A stretch of 27,471 bases of DNA from UBA8522 sp035528895 (GCA_035528895.1 DATKXS010000050.1:1-27471); one strand, 5' to 3'; numbered from the stretch's first letter, positions 15,184 through 23,393 are shown. Translations and numbers: made by a program. The notes: a model not told the origin generated them from the sequence alone.

Positions 15184-16112
15184 AGGTTGTTTTTTTCGGC
15201 AGCCCCAGGGCCGCCCTGCCGTCGCTCGAACGGTTGATCGAAGGCGGTCACGACATGGCGCTGGTTATCACCCAGCCCGACAAGCCGGCCGGACGCGGGA
15301 AAGAGCCGACGCCTCCCCCGGTCAAAGAGGCGGCGCTCGGGCGCGGGATCCCCGTCCTGCAGCCGGAAAAAATTCGGAAAGACCAACGCGTTCTCGAAGC
15401 CCTGAAGACGATCGCTCCCGACATCAACGTGGTCGTGGCCTACGGGCAGATCATCCCGGCCGCGGTCACCGAGCTCCCCCGCTTTAAGTCAATTAATGTC
15501 CATTTCTCGCTGCTGCCCAAGTACCGGGGCGCAGCTCCCGTCCAATGGGCCATCCTCAACGGCGAGGCGACGACGGGTGTGACGATCTTCGAGCTCAACG
15601 AAAGGATGGACGAAGGGGATATCCTCAGCCGCCTGGAAGCGGAAATCGGGCCGCGGGAGAAGGCGCATGAGCTGGAGGAGAGGCTCTCCCGCCTCGGAGC
15701 CGAGCTGCTGGTCAAGACGCTGGAACGGATCGAGCACCTCCCCCATATTCCCCAGGAACATGCGCAGGCCACGCCGGCGCCGCGGCTCCATAAGGATCAG
15801 GGCCGGATCGACTGGACAAAGGACTGCGTTTCCATCGACCGCAGGATCCGAGCTTTCTCTCCCTGGCCGGGAGCGTATACATTCTTTCGCGGCCGGCGGC
15901 TGATCGTTCACGAAGGAATCCCCCTGCCCGCTCCGGCCCCGGCCTCGCCACCCGGGCGCATCGTCGAGCTCCGAAAGGAAGGGCCGCTCATCGGCTGCGG
16001 AGGAGGCGGTGCCTACCTCATCGCCCGCCTGCAGCGGGAGAACAGAAAAGAGATGGCGGCCGCCGATTTCCTGCGCGGGACAAAAATGGAACTCGGCGAT
16101 TGTCTGGGATAG
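15180..16112 (+). CDS. fmt: Methionyl-tRNA formyltransferase
   Basis: This 310-residue protein formylates Met-tRNA(fMet) using 10-formyl-tetrahydrofolate. The N-terminal Rossmann-like formyltransferase domain contains SLLPKYRGAAPVQW (110-123). The catalytic Asn106, His108 and Asp144 sit at the same numbers as in E. coli Fmt. The C-terminal OB-like tRNA-binding domain (about 205-310) includes RIRAFSPWPGAYTFF. The ATG overlaps the def stop (ATGA), the usual def-fmt coupling: one enzyme adds, the other removes, the formyl group. It is convergent with the M23 peptidase gene, 18 bp apart, with no clear terminator between. Confidence 0.97.
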   Translation: MKVVFFGSPRAALPSLERLIEGGHDMALVITQPDKPAGRGKEPTPPPVKEAALGRGIPVLQPEKIRKDQRVLEALKTIAPDINVVVAYGQIIPAAVTELPRFKSINVHFSLLPKYRGAAPVQWAILNGEATTGVTIFELNERMDEGDILSRLEAEIGPREKAHELEERLSRLGAELLVKTLERIEHLPHIPQEHAQATPAPRLHKDQGRIDWTKDCVSIDRRIRAFSPWPGAYTFFRGRRLIVHEGIPLPAPAPASPPGRIVELRKEGPLIGCGGGGAYLIARLQRENRKEMAAADFLRGTKMELGDCLG

Positions 16113-16130
16113 GCAAAGGGAAAAAACCGG

Positions 16131-17048
16131 CTATTCTTCTTCGAGGATATAATTGTAGGGGTTGACCGGCTTGTTGTTGAGGCGGACCTCATAGTGGAGG
16201 TGCGGTCCCCGGGCCTTCCCGGTCTTGCCCACCAAGCCGATGACATCTCCCCTCTTGACCCTCTGGCCGGACTTGACCAGGAATTTGCTGAGGTGGAGGT
16301 AGTGGGTGGTCACCCCGCTGCCGTGGCTGATGACGATATTCTTGCCGCCGATCATGTCGTTGTCCAGGGTGATGACGATCCCATCCGCCGTAGCAACAAT
16401 CGGGTTGCCGAAATTGGTGGCGATGTCGATCCCGTAGTGGAACTGCCGCTTGCCGGTGAAAGGGTCCGCCCTGTAGGCGAAGGGAGAGCTCACCCAGCCG
16501 ATGGTCGGCCAGATGGTCGGCATCGAGGCCAGCTTGACGATTTGAGACTCAAAGTAACTCGCCAGGACGTTCAGGTTCTTCCCAACATCCTCGGCTTTTT
16601 GGGCCAGCGCTTTGGCCTCCTGGAGGCTGACTGTCTGACCGGCGGGGCGAAGAGAAGGCTCGCCATCGCCGGCAGTGGGTTCGATGCCCGTCGTGTCGCC
16701 GTTGCCGACGCCCAGCTCCTCCATGACCTCCGGCGACCGCAGACCCGCCATGACATTGAGCTTCTTGGCGTAGTTGTCGAAGTTCTTGACCGTGTCCCGG
16801 AGTTTCTTGATCGACTCCTCGTATTCGGCCAGAAGCCGCTTCTGCTGGCTGCTCTCGCTGAGCAGGATCTTATATTTCGCCCGGGTCACGTTCATGGCGA
16901 AATAATCGACCAGGAACCCCGTCAGGGCGACGAAGGCGAGGATGCCGACAACTCCCAGCACCTTCAGGGTCTTCTGGGACAGAGTGATGGTCCTGAACCT
17001 CTGGGCGCAATGAGGGACGATGATCAGGGAGAGGAATTTTTTGGCCAT
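16131..17048 (-). CDS. M23 family (LytM-type) metallopeptidase
   Basis: The 305-residue protein has a basic cytoplasmic N-terminus, one membrane helix (about 29-51) and a periplasmic coiled-coil stretch (about 55-100). A low-complexity linker (about 112-140) leads to a C-terminal M23 domain (about 180-300). Zinc ligands are visible: His204 and Asp208 in FHYGIDIA, and HLH at 283-285, so the peptidase looks active, cutting peptidoglycan cross-links. It may instead regulate amidases through its coiled coil, as EnvC/NlpD-like proteins do. It has its own TTGACA promoter and an AAAGGA ribosome site. It is functionally unrelated to the mutase genes upstream. Confidence 0.92.
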   Translation of the reverse strand: MAKKFLSLIIVPHCAQRFRTITLSQKTLKVLGVVGILAFVALTGFLVDYFAMNVTRAKYKILLSESSQQKRLLAEYEESIKKLRDTVKNFDNYAKKLNVMAGLRSPEVMEELGVGNGDTTGIEPTAGDGEPSLRPAGQTVSLQEAKALAQKAEDVGKNLNVLASYFESQIVKLASMPTIWPTIGWVSSPFAYRADPFTGKRQFHYGIDIATNFGNPIVATADGIVITLDNDMIGGKNIVISHGSGVTTHYLHLSKFLVKSGQRVKRGDVIGLVGKTGKARGPHLHYEVRLNNKPVNPYNYILEEE

Positions 17049-17059
17049 GATGTGTCCTT

Positions 17060-17088
17060 TGCTTACCAGATTCGGCCGGGCCTGTCAA
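17060..17088 (-). promoter_or_regulatory. Promoter for the M23 peptidase gene
   Basis: Minus strand TTGACA (17083-17088), 17-bp spacer, TAAGCA (17060-17065), in the 51-bp gap after the B12-subunit gene. The -10 box is imperfect. Confidence 0.5.
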
Positions 17089-17099
17089 GGGTTTCGCCG

Positions 17100-17510
17100 C
17101 TATTTTTTCCCTCTCCGGCCGATGTTCTCCTGAATCCAGCGGACAATCTCTTGAGTGGACGTCCCGGGCAGGAAGATCTCCCGGATGCCGACCTTTTTCA
17201 TCCGCGCGATATCCTTTTCCGGGATGATCCCGCCGGCGATCACCGGGATGTCTTCCGCCCCCTTGCCTTTCAAGAGCTTGATGATCCTGGGGAATAGGAT
17301 GGGGTGGGCGCCGGAGAGAATGCTCAGGCCGATGAGGTCGGCGTCTTCCTGGATGGCCGCGCTGACGATTTCTTCCGGGGTGCGCCGCAGCCCCGTGTAG
17401 ATGACCTCCATGCCGGCATCCCGGAGGGCCCGGCAGATGACCTTGGCGCCGCGGTCGTGGCCGTCCAGGCCGGGCTTAGCGACCAAGACCCTGATCTTCT
17501 TTGCTCGCAT
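17100..17510 (-). CDS. Acyl-CoA mutase small subunit, cobalamin-binding domain
   Basis: This 136-residue B12-binding subunit matches the C-terminal domain of methylmalonyl-CoA mutase. The motif DGHDRG near residue 17-22 carries the histidine that serves as lower axial ligand of cobalt. SILSGAH and GGIIPEKD are the usual further B12-loop motifs. With the catalytic subunit 25 bp upstream it forms a two-subunit adenosylcobalamin mutase. The ATG at 17510 is chosen because GGAGGTGA ends 2 bases before it; a GTG at 17516 is part of that ribosome site. Confidence 0.93.
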   Translation of the reverse strand: MRAKKIRVLVAKPGLDGHDRGAKVICRALRDAGMEVIYTGLRRTPEEIVSAAIQEDADLIGLSILSGAHPILFPRIIKLLKGKGAEDIPVIAGGIIPEKDIARMKKVGIREIFLPGTSTQEIVRWIQENIGRRGKK

Positions 17511-17535
17511 GCTCACCTCCCTCGCCCGGCGGTCA

Positions 17536-19212
17536 TCAAAATGTCACCGGTTCCTGGTATTCACCGTAGACGTCCTTCAGGGTGTCCATGATCTCTCCCA
17601 AGGTCGCGTAGGCTTTGACGCTTTTTAAGAGATAGGGCATGAGATTCCGGTCATCGCGGGCGGCCTTCTTCAGGTCGGCCAGCGACCCTTTCGCCGCCGT
17701 TTGGTTCCGGGTCTTCCTGACCTTCCGCAGCCGGGCCACTTGCTGACGGGCCACGGTCCTGTCGATCTCCAGGAGGGGAATCGGCTCGTGCTCCATCGCG
17801 AAGGCGTTCACTCCGACGATGATCTTCTCCCCGGCGTCGACGGCCTTCTGGTACCAGTAGGCGCTGTCGGCGATCTCCTTCTGGGGGAAGCCGAGTTCGA
17901 CCGCCTTGACCATCCCGCCCATATCATCGATCTTCTTGATGTAGGACTTGGCTTCGTTCTCCATCTCCCGGGTCAGGGCCTCGACGAAATAGGACCCGCC
18001 GAGAGGGTCGATGGCGTTGGCGACACCGCTCTCATGGGCGATGACCTGCTGGGTCCGGAGGGCGATGGTGACGGCCTCCTCGGAAGGCAGGGCATAGGTT
18101 TCGTCGAGGGAGTTGGTGTGCAGCGATTGCGTGCCCCCGAGGACTGCGGCCAGCGCCTGGACGGCCACCCGGACGACATTGTTGTACGGCTGCTGGGCCA
18201 CGAGCGAGACGCCCGACGTCTGGGTATGGAAACGGAGCCACCAGGAGCGGGGATTGCGGGCCCCGAAACGGTGGCGCATAACCTCGGCCCAGATCCGGCG
18301 GGCCGCCCGGAACTTGGCGATCTCCTCGAAGAAATCGTTATGGGAGTTGAAGAAGTAGGATAGACGGGGCGCGAACTCATCGATCTCAAGACCGCGTTCG
18401 AGACCCCACTCGACGTATTCGATGCCGTCCCGGAGGGTAAAGGCCAGTTCCTGGACCGCCGTGGCCCCGGCCTCCCGGATGTGATAGCCAGAGATGGAGA
18501 TGGTGTTCCAGCGGGGGACTTCCTTGGCTCCGTATTCGAAGGTATCGATGATGAGCTTCATCGAGGGGCGCGGCGGGAAGACGAAGGTCTTCTGGGCGAT
18601 GTATTCCTTGAGGATGTCGTTCTGGATGGTCCCGGAGATAACCTTGGGCGAAACACCCTGTTTCTCGGCCACCGCGATGTACATAGCCCAGAGGACCGCG
18701 GCCGGAGCGTTGATGGTCATCGAGGTCGTAATCTTATCGAGCGGGATGCCGCGGAAGAGGATCTCCATGTCGACCAGGGAATCGATGGCCACGCCGCATT
18801 TCCCGACTTCCCCTTTGGCCAGGGGATGGTCTGAGGCGACGCCCATGAGCGTGGGAAGATGGAAGGCGACGCTCAACCCCGTCTGACCGTGGGCCAGGAG
18901 GTATTTATAGCGCCTGTTGGTGTCCTCGGCCGTCCCGAACCCGCTGAACTGGCGCATCGTCCAGGGCCGGCCCCGGTGCATCGTCGGATGGATGCCCCGG
19001 GTGAACGGGTACTCTCCCGGAAAATTCAGGTCCCGGATGTAGTCGAAGCCCGGGAGGTCGGCCGGTGTGTAGAGCTCCTTGATCGCCTTTCCGGAGACCG
19101 TGGTGAAGGCTTTCGCGGGAGCGCAGGCGTCCATGGCCTTGGCATACCGGTTTCTTTTCCAACTCGCCTGCGCTTTTTTGATGTCCGGGGCTTTCGTCTG
19201 TCTCTTCTTCAC
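17536..19212 (-). CDS. Methylmalonyl-CoA mutase family large subunit, isobutyryl-CoA mutase-like
   Basis: This is a 558-residue catalytic TIM-barrel subunit of an adenosylcobalamin-dependent acyl-CoA mutase, lacking the B12 domain, which is encoded by the next gene. Its numbering coincides with the well-studied Propionibacterium methylmalonyl-CoA mutase: Arg82, Thr85, Arg87, Thr195, Gln197, Asn236 and His244 are all conserved. Two substrate-determining positions differ: residue 89 is Phe (RQF) instead of Tyr, and residue 207 is Gln (EYIAQK) instead of Arg. Phe/Gln is the isobutyryl-CoA mutase pattern; the arginine that holds the methylmalonyl carboxylate is missing. Interconversion of isobutyryl-CoA and n-butyryl-CoA, or of a related uncharged acyl-CoA, is therefore inferred. 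The GTG start at 19212 has an AAGGAGA ribosome site. No MeaB-type chaperone is in the window. Confidence 0.9.
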   Translation of the reverse strand: MKKRQTKAPDIKKAQASWKRNRYAKAMDACAPAKAFTTVSGKAIKELYTPADLPGFDYIRDLNFPGEYPFTRGIHPTMHRGRPWTMRQFSGFGTAEDTNRRYKYLLAHGQTGLSVAFHLPTLMGVASDHPLAKGEVGKCGVAIDSLVDMEILFRGIPLDKITTSMTINAPAAVLWAMYIAVAEKQGVSPKVISGTIQNDILKEYIAQKTFVFPPRPSMKLIIDTFEYGAKEVPRWNTISISGYHIREAGATAVQELAFTLRDGIEYVEWGLERGLEIDEFAPRLSYFFNSHNDFFEEIAKFRAARRIWAEVMRHRFGARNPRSWWLRFHTQTSGVSLVAQQPYNNVVRVAVQALAAVLGGTQSLHTNSLDETYALPSEEAVTIALRTQQVIAHESGVANAIDPLGGSYFVEALTREMENEAKSYIKKIDDMGGMVKAVELGFPQKEIADSAYWYQKAVDAGEKIIVGVNAFAMEHEPIPLLEIDRTVARQQVARLRKVRKTRNQTAAKGSLADLKKAARDDRNLMPYLLKSVKAYATLGEIMDTLKDVYGEYQEPVTF

Positions 19213-19304
19213 CCTCGACTTCTCCTTTCGAGCACCCTTCCGCCGGCAGTATTGCCCCTCCTCCGATCGGGAAACTCAACCTCAAAGGCGCTGCCGGCGA
19301 CCGC

Positions 19305-19562
19305 TCAATCCTCCGTCACCTTGAAGACGAGGTCGTGCTCACGGACCTGGGATTCGACATGGAGCCCCAAGGACTCTCCCTTCTTGGCGGATTGAACGGG
19401 AGCGTGTTCCACCTGCATGGAATCGACCTTCTGGAAAAGGTCGGTGGTGTGGCCCTTGATATGGATGGTGTCGCCGACCTTGAGGTCTCCCTTGGTCAGC
19501 TCGACGACTCCGACGCCAATCTTTGAGAAATAATGCGCGATCCGGCCGACTTCTTCCTCCAT
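19305..19562 (-). CDS. Small EF-Tu domain-2-like protein
   Basis: This 85-residue protein is a lone beta-barrel like domain 2 of translation GTPases. The segment KGDLKVGDTIHIKGHTTDLFQKVDSMQ is the typical pattern (compare GTLKVGDEV in EF-Tu/IF2), and GESLGLHVESQVREHDLVF continues the barrel. There is no GTPase domain, so it is not an elongation factor. Its role is unknown. The ATG at 19562 follows AAAGGAGGACAGG; a longer frame to 19601 runs through that ribosome site and is rejected. It lies 92 bp upstream of the mutase large subunit and may be cotranscribed with it. Confidence 0.8.
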   Translation of the reverse strand: MEEEVGRIAHYFSKIGVGVVELTKGDLKVGDTIHIKGHTTDLFQKVDSMQVEHAPVQSAKKGESLGLHVESQVREHDLVFKVTED

Positions 19563-19639
19563 CCTGTCCTCCTTTCTGGATGATTGAGCCAAAGTTAGCA
19601 AAAAAATCGACGATTAGCAAGCTTTGTGTAAACCCCAGC

Positions 19640-20398
19640 CTACCCGCATAAAACAGACCCGCCGTTGACGTTGATGATGGCGCCGGTGATGTGGCGGGCC
19701 AGGTCGGAGGCCAGGAAAAGGATGGGCCCCGCAATATCCTCGGGAGGCGGGATCCTCTGCAGCGGGATCGACCGCCGGACGCTCTCCTTGAAGGCCGGGT
19801 CGCTGAAGACCTCGGTGCACATGTCCGTCTCCACCCAGCCGGGCGCCACGAGGTTGACGCGGATGTTGTGGGGCGCGAACTCAACGGCCCAGGACTTGGT
19901 CAGAGCATTGAGGGCACCCTTGGTCGCGGCATAATGCGAGTGGAAGGCTTCACCGCGGATGCCGGCTGTCGAGCCGACATTGATGATCCCGCCCTGTTTG
20001 TGTTTTTTCATCTGAGGGATGACGGCGTCGGTAAAATAGTAGACGCTGTCCAGGTCGACCTCCATGGTTTCCTTCCAGGCTTTGGCATCCCCGGAGCCGA
20101 TTTCGAGATAGGTCCAGATGCCGGCGTTGTTGACCAGGACGTCGATCCGGCCCCAGGCGCGGATGACTTCTCCGACCGCACGCCTGACCTCGGCTTGACT
20201 GGATACTCCCGCTTTTTCCGCCAGGCATTGCCGGCCCAGGGATTCGACTGCGTCCTTCACTTCGAGGGCGGCCTTCTCCTGGCGCTGGTAGGTGATGGCA
20301 ACGTCGGCGCCGGCCTTAGCGAACAGGATGGCTGTGGCCCGGCCGATCCCCCGCGAGCCTCCCGTGATCAACGCTTTCTTGCCGCTCAAATCGATCAT
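19640..20398 (-). CDS. SDR family NAD(P)-dependent oxidoreductase (FabG-like)
   Basis: This is a classical short-chain dehydrogenase of 252 residues. The Rossmann glycine motif TGGSRGIG is at 12-19 and NNAG at 90-93. The catalytic Ser143, Tyr156 and Lys160 (YAATK) and the PGWVETDM segment after the catalytic helix are all intact. The closest styles are 3-oxoacyl-ACP reductase or 3-hydroxyacyl-CoA dehydrogenase, but SDR substrates cannot be predicted reliably. Its position upstream of an acyl-CoA mutase makes an acyl-CoA substrate plausible. It is cytosolic. A GAGAGGGA ribosome site lies upstream; no convincing promoter was found. Confidence 0.92.
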   Translation of the reverse strand: MIDLSGKKALITGGSRGIGRATAILFAKAGADVAITYQRQEKAALEVKDAVESLGRQCLAEKAGVSSQAEVRRAVGEVIRAWGRIDVLVNNAGIWTYLEIGSGDAKAWKETMEVDLDSVYYFTDAVIPQMKKHKQGGIINVGSTAGIRGEAFHSHYAATKGALNALTKSWAVEFAPHNIRVNLVAPGWVETDMCTEVFSDPAFKESVRRSIPLQRIPPPEDIAGPILFLASDLARHITGAIINVNGGSVLCG

Positions 20399-20534
20399 TT
20401 CAGTCCCTCTCTATATCTGATTCTTTCCCGTCCTCTCCCTGCACTCCCCCGACATGGGGCTAGGAATCAGACGGGCCGTTTACAAATTCTCTCCCGGGCG
20501 GGATTGGGAGCAAATGCGCGGACAATCCACAGAT

Positions 20535-20557
20535 CCTCCTCCCCTGGTGGGAGGAGG
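20535..20557. repeat. Perfect 9-bp-stem hairpin in a G-rich tract
   Basis: CCTCCTCCC (20535-20543) and GGGAGGAGG (20549-20557) form a perfect stem with a 5-base loop. A second G-rich block (20560-20571) follows at once, giving seven or more GG runs on the plus strand. It is the only notable structure in the 253-bp gene-free gap 20399-20651, apart from a small GGCCC/GGGCC hairpin at 20591-20603. It lies downstream of acnB, with no T-run to mark it as a terminator. Confidence 0.55.
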
Positions 20558-20651
20558 TCGGGAGGAGGGGGAATTTCATGGTTAGCTGGAGGCCCGCAGG
20601 GCCATGATCAGTCACCATCAATATTCTCATGTCCGGAATCCCGCCTGCCCT

Positions 20652-23204
20652 TTAGAAACGGGCGCCGCTGTAGTGGAGCGTAAAATCGCCCATCTCGTCG
20701 AAGTAGAGATAGCGGTGGATCTCGGCGCTCGCCGGTTCGACCTTCTCCTTCATCACGGTCATATACTCCTCGACGGTCGGGAGCCGGCCCTTGAGCGCGG
20801 CGACGGCCGCGAGGACCGCTGAACCAAGATAGACTCGGGCCCCGTCACCCATGCGGTCATCGAAGTTTCGCGTGGAGGTCGAGATGACTGTCGTCCGGGG
20901 CCTGACCCGCGCCTGGTTGCCCATGCAGAGCGAACAGCCGGGAATCTCGATCCGCGCGCCGACGGAGTTGAAGACCGCAAAGTACCCTTCCTTGATCAAT
21001 TGGGCCTGGTCCATCTTTGTCGGCGGCGTCAGCCAGACCCGCGTCGTCAGATACCCTGCGCCCTGGAAGATTTTTCCGACGGCCCGGAAATGGGAGATGT
21101 TGGTCATGCAGGAGCCGACGAAGACTTCGTCGATCCGCTCGCCGGCCACCTCGGAGAGGAGCTTGACGTCGTCGGGGTCGTTGGGGCAGGCCAGGATGGG
21201 CTCGGTGATCAGGGAGAGGTCGACCTCGAGCTCGGCGGCGTATTTGGCCGTCTTGTCCCGCTTGAGCAGCCGCGGCCTGCGCAGCCATTTCTCACAGGCC
21301 TTGATCCGGCGCTTGAGCGTCCGGGCATCCTGGTAGCCTTCGGCGATCATCCGCTTCATCAGGGCGATGTTGCTCCGGAGATACTTGGCCACCTGCTCCT
21401 CGCTGAGGGCGATGACGCTCCCGGCGGCGGAGCGTTCAGCCGAGGCGTCGGTCAGCTCGTAGGCCTGGTCGACGGTGAGGTCCGGCAGGCCTTCGAGTTC
21501 GATGATGCGGCCGTTGAAAATATTATTCTTCCCCTTCTTGGCGACCGTGAGCAGGCCTTCCTTGATGGCGAAGTAGGGAATGGCGTTGACGATGTCGCGG
21601 ATGGTGATCCCGGGGTTGCGGTTCCCTTTGAAGCGGACCAGGACCGACTCCGGCATGTCCAGGGGCATGAACCCGAGGGCGCCGGCGAAAGCGACGAGTC
21701 CGGAGCCGGCCGGGAAACTCAGCCCGATGGGAAAGCGGGTATGCGAATCGCCGCCCGTGCCCAGCGTATCGGGCAGGATGAAGCGGTTGAGCCAGGAGTG
21801 GATGATGCCGTCGCCCGGTTTGAGCGCGACGCCCTTGCGGGCGATGATGAACTTGGGCAGGTTCTGGTGCATCTTCACGTCGGCCGGCTTGGGGTAGGCC
21901 GCGGTGTGGCAGAACGACTGCATGAACAGGTCGGTCTGGAATTCGAGGCAGGCCAGCTCCTTGAGCTCGTCGGCGGTCATCGGCCCGGTCGTATCCTGGG
22001 AACCGACGGTCGTCATCCTGGGCTCGCAGGCCGTGCCCGGAAGGACTCCCTTGAGCCCGCAGGCTTTGCCGACGATCTTCTGGGCCTGCGTATAGCCCTG
22101 GCGGGATTTCGGCGTCGGGTTGTCGGGGGCGACGAAGAATGTCGCCGCGTCCAGACCGAGCGCCTGGCGGGCCCTGTTCGTCAGGTTGCGACCGATGATG
22201 AGGTTCAGGCGCCCACCGGACCTGAACTCGTCGCGCAGGGTCGGCGGTTTGAATTCGAACCGGGCGATGACCTCGCCGGCCTCGTTACGGATTTCGCCGC
22301 TCTCGGTATCGAGGGTGATGAGGTCGCCGGTCTTCATCCGGCTGACATCGGCCAGGAGGGGCAGGCCGCCGGAGTCCTCGGTCGTATTGAAAAAGATCGG
22401 GGCGATCAGGCCGCCGATGACAACCCCGCCCCGGCGTTTGTTCGGGATGAAGGGGATGTCCTCGCCGATGTGCCACATCACCGAGTTGCAGGCGGACTTG
22501 CGCGAGGAACCGGTGCCGACGACATCGCCGACGAAGACCACACGGTGGCCCTCCTCGCGGAATTTCCGGGTCGTCTCGATGCCGCCGGGAAAACGCGTCT
22601 CCCCCATCGCCAGGGAGTGGAGCGGGATGTCGGGACGGGTCGAGGCGTGCTTGGCGGGAGAGAAATCATCGGTGTTGATCTCGCCGTCGACCTTGAAGAC
22701 CTTGAAAGTCATTTTTTCGGGGAAGTCGGCCCGTTTCAGGAACCAGTCGCCGGCCGCCCAGGATTCGAGGACGCTCCTGGCGTGAGGATTGCTTTTGGAC
22801 TTCTCGACGATTCTGTCGAAGGCGCCGTGGACGAGGATAGTGTGATTCAGGGCATCGGCTGCGGCGGGGGCCAACTCCGGGTCGTCAAGCAGCTCGATGA
22901 GCGGCGCGACGTTGTAGCCGCCGAGCATCGTCCCGAGGAGAAAGACGGCATCTTTCTTCGAAACAAGGGGCGAAGCGGCCTCTCCCCTGGCGACCTTGGC
23001 CAGCCACCCGGCCTTGACCTCGGCGGCCGGGTCCACACCCGGCGAGACGCGGTTCTTGATGAGGTTGAGGAGGAATTGCTCTTTGCCCTCCGGCGGCCTC
23101 TCGAGGAACCGGCAGACCTCGGCCATCTCCTCCGGGGTGAGCGGCAGCGGCGGGATCCCCAGCTTCTTCCTCTCGGCTTCCTGTTTAAGATATGCGTCTA
23201 GCAT
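20652..23204 (-). CDS. acnB: Aconitate hydratase B (bifunctional aconitase / 2-methylisocitrate dehydratase type)
   Basis: The protein has 850 residues (E. coli AcnB: 865) and catalyses citrate-isocitrate interconversion in the TCA cycle. The domain order is that of AcnB: an N-terminal HEAT-like domain (about 1-155), a swivel domain (about 160-370), then the catalytic Fe-S domains. Cluster ligands are Cys699 (GSCMTN), Cys757 and Cys760 (GCSLCMGN), spaced like Cys710/769/772 of E. coli. STSTRNFDDRMG near the C-terminus is a further active-site motif. The ATG at 23204 (MLDAYLKQ) is chosen because it matches AcnB N-termini, has GGAG upstream, and because the longer frame to 23306 contains the promoter. 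AcnB proteins can also act on 2-methylisocitrate, relevant if propionyl-CoA is handled here. Confidence 0.96.
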   Translation of the reverse strand: MLDAYLKQEAERKKLGIPPLPLTPEEMAEVCRFLERPPEGKEQFLLNLIKNRVSPGVDPAAEVKAGWLAKVARGEAASPLVSKKDAVFLLGTMLGGYNVAPLIELLDDPELAPAAADALNHTILVHGAFDRIVEKSKSNPHARSVLESWAAGDWFLKRADFPEKMTFKVFKVDGEINTDDFSPAKHASTRPDIPLHSLAMGETRFPGGIETTRKFREEGHRVVFVGDVVGTGSSRKSACNSVMWHIGEDIPFIPNKRRGGVVIGGLIAPIFFNTTEDSGGLPLLADVSRMKTGDLITLDTESGEIRNEAGEVIARFEFKPPTLRDEFRSGGRLNLIIGRNLTNRARQALGLDAATFFVAPDNPTPKSRQGYTQAQKIVGKACGLKGVLPGTACEPRMTTVGSQDTTGPMTADELKELACLEFQTDLFMQSFCHTAAYPKPADVKMHQNLPKFIIARKGVALKPGDGIIHSWLNRFILPDTLGTGGDSHTRFPIGLSFPAGSGLVAFAGALGFMPLDMPESVLVRFKGNRNPGITIRDIVNAIPYFAIKEGLLTVAKKGKNNIFNGRIIELEGLPDLTVDQAYELTDASAERSAAGSVIALSEEQVAKYLRSNIALMKRMIAEGYQDARTLKRRIKACEKWLRRPRLLKRDKTAKYAAELEVDLSLITEPILACPNDPDDVKLLSEVAGERIDEVFVGSCMTNISHFRAVGKIFQGAGYLTTRVWLTPPTKMDQAQLIKEGYFAVFNSVGARIEIPGCSLCMGNQARVRPRTTVISTSTRNFDDRMGDGARVYLGSAVLAAVAALKGRLPTVEEYMTVMKEKVEPASAEIHRYLYFDEMGDFTLHYSGARF

Positions 23205-23237
23205 GGCAGAACTCCAATCGCTCGATAATTCGATTAC

Positions 23238-23266
23238 TGTATAGTGTTTTTGTCCGGGTTTGTCAA
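23238..23266 (-). promoter_or_regulatory. Promoter for acnB
   Basis: Minus strand TTGACA (23261-23266), 17-bp spacer, TATACA (23238-23243). It fixes the acnB start downstream of about 23231. Confidence 0.75.
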
Positions 23267-23323
23267 AAATCCTATAGATAATGTTCTCTTCATGGCGATG
23301 CGGCAAAATGGGAGGCAGCCAGC

Positions 23324-23352
23324 TTGATTTCTTGTTAATTGTTCTTTATAAT
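23324..23352 (+). promoter_or_regulatory. Promoter for the MNT-HEPN module
   Basis: TTGATT (23324-23329), 17-bp spacer, TATAAT (23347-23352). The operator palindromes begin inside the -10 box. Confidence 0.75.
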
Positions 23353-23379
23353 GAACATATGTTCATAATTATGAACATA
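23351..23379. promoter_or_regulatory. Triple half-site operator (two overlapping perfect palindromes)
   Basis: Three half-sites ATGAACAT / ATGTTCAT / ATGAACAT lie in alternating orientation within 29 bp. Bases 23351-23366 form a perfect 16-bp palindrome, and 23358-23379 a perfect 22-bp palindrome, sharing the middle half-site. They cover the 3' end of the -10 box and the predicted transcription start, an ideal place for autorepression by the winged-helix protein encoded directly downstream. Confidence 0.75.
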
Positions 23380-23393
23380 AGAGAGCTCCAATC

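Noticed and set aside
20399..20651. Candidate CRISPR or tandem array in the G-rich gap
   Set aside because: Only one hairpin and one related purine block occur; there are no evenly spaced direct repeats.
21000..23201. Long plus-strand open frame (733 codons) antisense to acnB
   Set aside because: It mirrors a clear AcnB on the other strand. The composition is an Asp/Gly/Arg/Pro-rich shadow typical of high-G+C antisense frames, with no motif or ribosome site.
23205..23306. N-terminal extension of acnB
   Set aside because: The extension contains the TTGACA-17-TATACA promoter, and AcnB proteins start at the MLDAYL-like position.
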